Source of the DNA: Heliocidaris tuberculata
Lineage: Eukaryota > Echinodermata > Echinoidea > Camarodonta > Echinometridae
Reading direction: 5' to 3'
DNA length: 64,000 nucleotides
NCBI GenBank assembly: GCA_025618425.1
Contig: CM046838.1
Span: 21,337,211-21,401,210, forward strand
Made by a program: the position numbers and the translations under genes. Within the stretch, counting starts at the first letter, position 1, and each line of letters begins with the position of its first letter. Under the pieces are notes generated by a model. The model had not been told where the DNA came from and did not search any database. It worked only from the letters and a program-made list of their open reading frames with translations. Below are positions 58,022 to 64,000 of the stretch, one piece after another.

Positions 58022-59634
58022 AAATGATAAGTTTAAAATTAAGATTAACCGCCTGACTACAGGATACAGGAAGCAGATGCTTCCTCTTAAACTGGGGACA
58101 GAATTTAGTAGCCAACAGGTTAAAACGGGAAAATTGCTAGGCATTTCTTTTCAATGAGAACATGTAGATGCCTTTTAGGTGGACCACCTTCCTAAGAAGG
58201 TTTACCTGAAAAAAAGTTCCTAAAATGAGATATGAAATATTCCATCATTTTAATCTAATAAAACCTCACAAAAAGCATTCTTAATTTTAGAAATTGTGAT
58301 GCATTATGACGTGGTTATATTGATAACTTCTCTGGAAAATCACTTTTTAGCACATGCAGGGTATGTTTTTCAGAGAACTTCAGATCACGTACAAAATTGA
58401 ACGTGTCATGATTGATTTTCATTGCAACTCAGTTATCATTAGCTATAATATGCCTCTACAATTTATGTTCTTTATGGTTCACTAGAGGGGTATCCTTTAA
58501 TCAAAATGTCAGGCATCAGATGATTTTGTCATAAATACCATTACTGATGGCTAAAACCAATGTACTGCATTCGGGATATAACACACTCCTAACCCTTACG
58601 GTGCCACCAAGTTTAAACACATGTATCTCAAATATCATTTTATGACACAAATTTGTAGTTATCATTCATTCTTCATATTGAGATGAATAGTTTTCCACGA
58701 TATCTATCCTTACAAACATTACACCAGTCTTTAATTTCAAGAAAGTTAAGTCCAGAGATATTATTAAAATTTGTGCAATTGGAAAGATAGTATTCAAAAC
58801 ATTGGCAATGGAACAGTGTTTTTAATATATGATATCACAATTCTTGTACAGGTTTTGAATTTTGAGAAGATAGAATGACTGTTTATAATCCAAAGATGAT
58901 ATCTAAATTGGGCAGATAAAACAGGTTTGAAAGGGTCACAACTTGCAGAAGAGGAAAGTGAGTTTCAAGAAAAAAAAATAGGGGCTTGGAAATGATTGTG
59001 TAGTTAGTAGCTTATTTCTTTGTGAATTGTACCTCAGAAAAGCCTTCTTTCTGCTCAAGAATTTAAGTCATGTTGTTTTCCCCAAGGGGAGGGTTTCAAC
59101 ATTTAAGGTACCCAGTGACATTAGTTGTATAAATCTAAAACTTTCTCCGTCAACTGTCGTTGTTATCTCTGTTATGTTGGAAATGGCCTGTGAGGAAAAG
59201 GGCTTTTCTTCACTCTATTTACCTATTTACCAACCTGTGCACTTTACTTTGTAACATGCACCCCTAGGCTCAGATATGTATGGCAGAAGGTCATAAGTGC
59301 TCATGCTTTATTACTAATAAAATACTCTCATACTATGAGGAGGTAGAGTTATCCATTAGTATTTGAACAGTGACCTTTTTTTTTACAGAGTTAATCCATT
59401 AACTACTGGATTTTCTAATGCCCATAGGATTAATACAGTGATGACCTGGTTCCAATGGGCAATGGGTTAACTGGAGTTTGTAATGATAACTATTTGTGGG
59501 AAAACTACAGAATTGGAATCAATAGGACAAATTGCTCTAAAAAATGTAGCTCAGTAGAATGATCATTGCTATCGAAAGTTGTGTGAAGTTTAGATTAAAC
59601 ATCTAGAATAGGTAAATACGAAATATGACATTCT
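58022..59634 (+). other. Presumed intron after exon 1b
   Basis: AT-rich, without recognised repeats or coding sequence. The GC-rich frame ends abruptly at the donor, as expected at an exon edge. Confidence 0.4.
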
Positions 59635-59637
59635 TTA

Positions 59638-60349
59638 AGGCCCGGTCACACCGCCCGAACTTTGTTGGAGCGTTCCTTGAACGGTAGGGAGAGGGGGCCG
59701 AATTTCGACAACGCTCGTCACCGCGCACAAAATGGGAAAAAAAATCGAAAACACGGGCGTTGCCTTAGCGGTGCACCGCTGAAGCCGGCATTGCTTTAGC
59801 GTTGGTTTAACGGTAGCGAGCGGTAGTGAGCGTTGGTTTAGCTCCGACACCTCCATACCAACGCCAAACCAAAGTTCATCACCGCAATGCATCGCTGCTT
59901 CAACGCCCGACACCGTTCCAGCAATCCCGTGTCCGCTCGTAAAACGCTTACAACCGCTCCACCAAAGTTTGTGCAACGTTTAATCACCGCCCGGGCAAAG
60001 CTGGCGAAGCAGCGGTGGTCCAGCGTTCAAGATTTCTGCGTTGGCCTAGCGGACCCAAGCGTCCACGAACTTGCGTCTAGCGGTGCCAAACTTTGACTGG
60101 GCGTTGTTGGAGCGGTGGTGAACTTTGCCGGAGCGGAAAATTGCCCGCTTCTCACCGCTTGCAATATTTTGTGCAGCTCAAAACTTTCGGAGCGGTAGGA
60201 GGGACCATCAGCGGTGGCCGAGCGTATACGGCATTGCCTTAACGGGGGCCAACTTCTGTTAAACGGTGGTGAACGGTTACGAGTGGTGATGAATTTTTTT
60301 CACCGCTCCAGGAACGCTCCAGCAAAATTCTGGCGGTGTGACCGGGCCT
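59638..60349. mobile_element. PIF/Harbinger-like MITE made of AGCGGTG-type motifs
   Basis: The ends AGGCCCGGTCACACCGCC and GGCGGTGTGACCGGGCCT are perfect 18-bp inverted repeats. TTA flanks both (59635-59637 and 60350-60352). Length 712 bp. The interior is GC-rich and composed of variants of AGCGGT, TGAACG, GTTGGTTTA and GGAGCG in both orientations. The open frames inside (59635-59976 on -, 59887-60096 on +) are motif translations. The superfamily is inferred from the target site and end sequence. Confidence 0.88.
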
Positions 60350-60352
60350 TTA

Positions 60353-61606
60353 CCTGACTGAAAGCACTAATAGAAAATGACTCAGACAAACATAGACATT
60401 TTAGTCTGTTTTGAGCTGGGGAAAAATGGTTTCAGACAGATTGGAAATGCATGTAATCAAGAATCTGAAATAAATCACTTTACCACCTTTAAGAGAAGTT
60501 GTTGTCTATAACTTCAGGCAGAACAGCAAAAGCACCAACATGATATGCATGCATGCCAGAGGCTTTCAGGTAACATAAATTGGGATCGATGGAGTGAGAA
60601 TTAAAGAAAGCCATTTGCATTTTCTTTGATTCCCAACAGGCTTTCAACCTAATGCCATTGCCCGATTGCCCACCTGTTATCAAGGAACGTTGGGTTCTGT
60701 ATCCACCTACTACATGTAACTGTTTTCGCTTGTTTTTCACATCAATTTGTGTTGAATGAGTTGAGATCAGCAAGATGCATTACGCTGGGAAATGCCAACT
60801 TCTCCAACCATATATAAGGAGAGAATGAACTTTGAATTTTTAAGTGCCGATGGATTTTAAGAAAAAAAAAATGATCAGACTTCATAGTTAGCTTTCACTC
60901 ATTTTCTTGCTCTTCCTGTTTTGTTTAACACTCACTGGTATATGGTAACAATCATATTAAAACCATACCAAGGGTACTGAACTGGACATAAATGTCTTTC
61001 AAGAGAGCTGCAAGAAAATTGTTGTGATTCTCTTAGTCTTTAATGGCAGCCCGAAACACCACACCCTCTATGGAAGGACTCTACGAGCGTGCATTCACCA
61101 CAAGTACGTAGCCTATCGTGCAGTATTACACCCCTAATGGACGAAATGACCATGCTCTCGGCTTCGTTGTGCGGTGAAATTGATCAATAAGAAAGTGAGC
61201 CGTTTTGAGAGAAGGGTTGATGGCTGCTCTATAGTTGCCCCCAGGAACAAGCGACTTTTTTTAAGTGCATGGAGAATGAAATAAAGCTATCTCGTTTAGA
61301 TGTTAAACAACTGATAGTTTGTGCTGTGTGCTGTCTCTGAGTTGCTCATATTTAGAAACTAAACTAGAACTGAATTTTAGCTTTCCCCTAGACTTAGCTT
61401 CATAACTCAATATTTGTATATCATTTTTTGTTTCATTTTTTGTTTCATTTTTTTTCTTTCTTACCTGTCTCCAGTTCTGTGACAGGTTATTTTTTTTTTA
61501 CATAAAAGTAGATTTTACCTCTTGAAATATTTGTGTGAAATTTTTTTGTAAAACTGCTTCTGTTAATCACTCTGATTGCCTTATCTCTTTGTACCTCATA
61601 ATTATA

Positions 61607-61610
<4 letters not shown>
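60353..61610. other. Unique non-coding sequence with two possible regulatory patches
   Basis: 60590-60720 contains ATTTGCAT (60613-60620) four bases from CTTTGAT (60624-60630), words bound by POU and TCF/Lef or Sox-type factors. 61040-61260 is a GC-richer non-repetitive patch. T-rich runs occur near 61430-61500. No gene. Confidence 0.35.
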
Positions 61611-61612
<2 letters not shown>

Positions 61613-61666
<54 letters not shown>

Positions 61667-61905
61667 TCTCTTTTATGTATCTCTTTAATATTCTCTCACT
61701 TCCTCTCCCCCCCTCTCTCTCTCTCTCTCATTCTCTTCTCTATCTTCTGTTTCTCACTCTGTCTCTGTCTCCTCTTTCTCTCTTCTCTTCTCTTCTTTCC
61801 TTCTCCTCTGTCTTTGTTTCTTCTCTCTTCTTTCCTTCTTTCTTCTCTTCTCTTCTCTCCTCTCTTCTCTTCTCCCTTTCTCCATTATCCCCTCTTTCCT
61901 TGCAC
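61613..61905. repeat. (CT)n microsatellite and pyrimidine-rich tract
   Basis: Uninterrupted (CT)n at about 61614-61660, then imperfect CTCTCC and TTCTCT units to about 61905. Open frames here are Ser/Leu repeats. Confidence 0.92.
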
Positions 61906-62319
61906 TCTCTACTCATGCAACCACTAGCATTTAAAGCATTACTCTACCAATTTCTCAGGCATTGAAATTAGAAAGATTTGAAAACCAAGATGCATAATTG
62001 CCTGTGACATCGAACATGAAATGCAAACTCCAGAGCCTGATGTTTGCTGAGCAAATCGTGACGTTCTGATTTAGATGGTCATCATTTATTTACGTAGGTT
62101 ATGAGCGTGCGAGTGTCATACCCATCAAAATAGCAATAAAACGCACACTTTGGTAGCCCAGCTCGTCCGCCCATGGCAAGTTTCAGCGATAAAAAAAGTA
62201 TCCATTAATGAAATTGTATCAGCTTTCATTCGCCTCTACAGTAAGAGTAAAAACACAAGTAAATGGATATCAATTGAGTAACTGGGTAATAGATTATTCT
62301 GTAATAGGTGAGAAGATAA
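61906..62319. other. Non-repetitive sequence
   Basis: Contains a moderately GC-rich patch around 62090-62190 with no open frame of note. No gene recognised. Confidence 0.35.
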
Positions 62320-62322
62320 GGA

Positions 62323-62358
62323 AAGAAGAGAGAGAGAGAGAGAGAGAGAGGGGGGGAT
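62323..62358. repeat. (GA)n microsatellite
   Basis: GAGAGA run ending in a short G-run. Confidence 0.9.
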
Positions 62359-62701
62359 AGATAAAGTATTGCTTTCACAAGATTTTGGGGTGCTCATATG
62401 ATCTATTCATAGCCACAAGGACACTAAAGACTATGAGTTAATGCACTATCATGTGACAGGATAATTGTGAACACCCTTCTTGCACTCAGCAGCAGTATGC
62501 CATGAAGTCTGCTTTATGCATTATTCTTTTCAATTTGAGAACTCTTCTTTTTTTCTTCCCAAAAGAGAGATATCGTCATCCTCATGCCTGTGGGCCCTAT
62601 ATACATTTCCGTTTTGGAGATTGGTCAGTTCTCACAATGAACCAGAATAGGTCACATTTCTCAAAGGTAGTAATTCTCCACACATACACACACTATGATT
62701 G
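62359..62701. other. Non-coding sequence
   Basis: Nothing recognised. Confidence 0.4.
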
Positions 62702-62775
62702 TTGAGAGCCAGTAGGGCTTTAAAGCTGTGTTAATAGATTATATGTGTTTATGCCCTTCTGGCTCCCAGCAGATC
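62702..62775. repeat. Dispersed hairpin family P, copy 5
   Basis: TTGAGAGCCAGTAGGGCTTTAA pairs with TTATGCCCTTCTGGCTCCCA across a loop of about 20 bases. It lies 27 bases before the flanking repeat of the next foldback element. Confidence 0.8.
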
Positions 62776-62817
62776 TACATGTAGGCTTGCTGTGATACTG
62801 AGTTAAGACAGGACCAG

Positions 62818-63292
62818 GGGTACCCAATGCTGAAACAATGTTAGTTCATTTAAAAGATCATGATTTTATTAGAAGAAAATCATCTGCCTTAAATTTTTTT
62901 TTAAATTCGTGTTGCCAGAAAATCCCCGAAATATGGTAAGATTTCAGGATATTTTGGCCCCTCAGCTGTGTCCCAATTTCAGCTAGGTAACCACAATGAC
63001 GTCAAAGTGGTTACCTTGTCGCGCAATTATAGCAAAATACGCGCAAGGTGTAATGCATTTTGTACAGTGTAGCGCGCAACACATCTGCAATACGCGAACC
63101 TGGGTAACCACTTTGACGTCATTGTGGTTACCCAGCTGAAATTGGGACACAGCTGAGGGGCCAAAATATACCATATTTCGGAGATTTTTCTGGCAACACG
63201 AATTTTTAAAAAACTTAAGGCAGATGATTTTCTGCTAATAAAATCATGATCTTTTATATGAACTAACATTGTTTCAGCATTGGGTACCCTCT
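62818..63292. mobile_element. Foldback element with a 15-bp flanking duplication
   Basis: Arms of about 190 bp (left 62818-63018, right about 63093-63292) start GGGTACCCAATGCTGAAAC and end GTTTCAGCATTGGGTACCC. The inner arms reach a 30-bp near-palindrome (GGTAACCAC..TGACGTCA..GTGGTTACC). The loop of about 75 bp holds CGCGCAA/TAGCGCGC words. TTAAGACAGGACCAG is present on both sides (62803-62817 and 63293-63307). One arm carries an extra 12-base AGATTTCAGGAT. No coding. Confidence 0.85.
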
Positions 63293-63307
63293 TTAAGACA
63301 GGACCAG

Positions 63308-64000
63308 AGGTCCAATACTGTAGGGACAGTTTCAGTCCATCAGCTCATGCCCCATAAAGACTACAGATTTTTTTTTTTTATCTTACCTAATAATATTTAG
63401 GATACTAGTGTATTCAGTTAGTTTCTTATCAGGATATTTGTATGTCTTATTTTAGCTCACTATGTTAAACTAAATGGTATTGTAATGGGAATATCTAAAA
63501 ATATTGCACAAACTGAATTTGCAAATACTTCAAGACTCTGCAAATTTACAAAAAGAGGTCCATGCCTTCTAGAAACCTTTGCGTTTCCCCTTCATTTGGA
63601 AAGCAAAATTGAATAATTATGAAATGATGTACAAATATGCAAAATGACTTATGCTATCAAGTTCAATATTTTTTCAGCTTGATCAAAAGTAGGTTTTACA
63701 GAGAAGATCGCACTGCCTATCTTGCTTAATGCTAATGAGCCATAATTCCATGCAGTTATTACCAATTTATCATAGACGTTCCCAGATGTTGCAATTTGAT
63801 TGTTATTATTGTTATTGATATCACAGGATGAAGAGAAGATGAAATTAGCTGTCCAGAAATTATCTGAAAAAATGACTTATGAGGGATGTATTATCAAGGG
63901 GGCTGTCTAGTATGCCTGCTCATGTTTTAGCCATTGAAGATTTTATAACTCTCCCTCAGGAACTATATTTTATAGATTTGCCATTTTATGGAGTTTCATA
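63308..64000. other. AT-rich non-coding sequence to the window end
   Basis: No element recognised. A short open stretch after a possible acceptor (TATCACAG at 63818-63825) was considered and not called. Confidence 0.4.

Noticed and set aside
59635..60096. GC-rich open frames of 113 and 69 codons
   Set aside because: They lie inside a MITE with perfect inverted repeats and consist of its repeated motif.
63826..63910. Possible exon after TATCACAG, encoding DEEKMKLAVQKLSEKM-like residues
   Set aside because: No donor precedes its stop, and a phase-2 junction from either candidate first exon would hit a stop after a few codons. Left uncalled.

Overview
The window looks like AT-rich nuclear DNA from an animal: no operons, hardly any long open frames, microsatellites of every class, and a dense mix of DNA transposons, palindromic foldback elements and one retrotransposon. 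The mix (many MITEs ending in AGGCC..., hAT elements, Tx1/L1-like LINE, CT/GA tracts, CCGT minisatellites) suggests a marine invertebrate, possibly a sea urchin or another echinoderm. That is an impression, not a proof, because no host protein in the window is recognisable.

The only convincing host coding sequence is two short candidate first coding exons on the + strand: 39907-39968 (20 codons) and 57727-58019 (97 codons). Each has a good start context, an upstream in-frame stop and a splice-donor-like GT. Both end in phase 2, so they could be alternative first exons of one gene whose body lies to the right of the window. I do not recognise the protein. The sequence between and around them would then be promoter and intron.

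Mobile elements dominate the left 32 kb. At 11333-19226 lies a 5'-truncated Tx1/L1-like LINE on the - strand, flanked by an 11-bp target duplication. Its reverse transcriptase frame is broken by one in-frame stop and by a 4.3-kb insertion (12698-16993). The insertion is two head-to-tail copies of a 2.1-kb non-coding unit ending in a hairpin and CTAA. It sits between A and T and has short subterminal inverted repeats, so a Helitron/Helentron-like rolling-circle multimer is the best guess. Each copy carries a tRNA-Gly-like relic.

Other elements have readable ends and target duplications: hAT at 4463-4916, 24455-26321 and (less cleanly) 8458-10816; elements with TTA/TAA target duplications (PIF/Harbinger-like) at 3528-3943, 7691-8112, 47385-48395 and 59638-60349; a TTAA element at 6076-6441; and foldback elements at 6846-7100, 33398-33660, 40281-40683, 45551-46129, 51302-51689 and 62818-63292. 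A dispersed ~80-bp hairpin (GAGCCAGAAGGGC core) occurs five times. Two copies (22700-23624, 30173-31226) of an element built from 147-bp repeats are present, one nested inside another MITE.

The right half (about 32-64 kb) is less repetitive and holds non-repetitive, GC-richer islands (about 35.27, 36.30, 43.97, 54.1-57.0, 60.5 and 61.0 kb) that may be regulatory. No functional tRNA, rRNA, CRISPR array or prokaryotic gene was seen.
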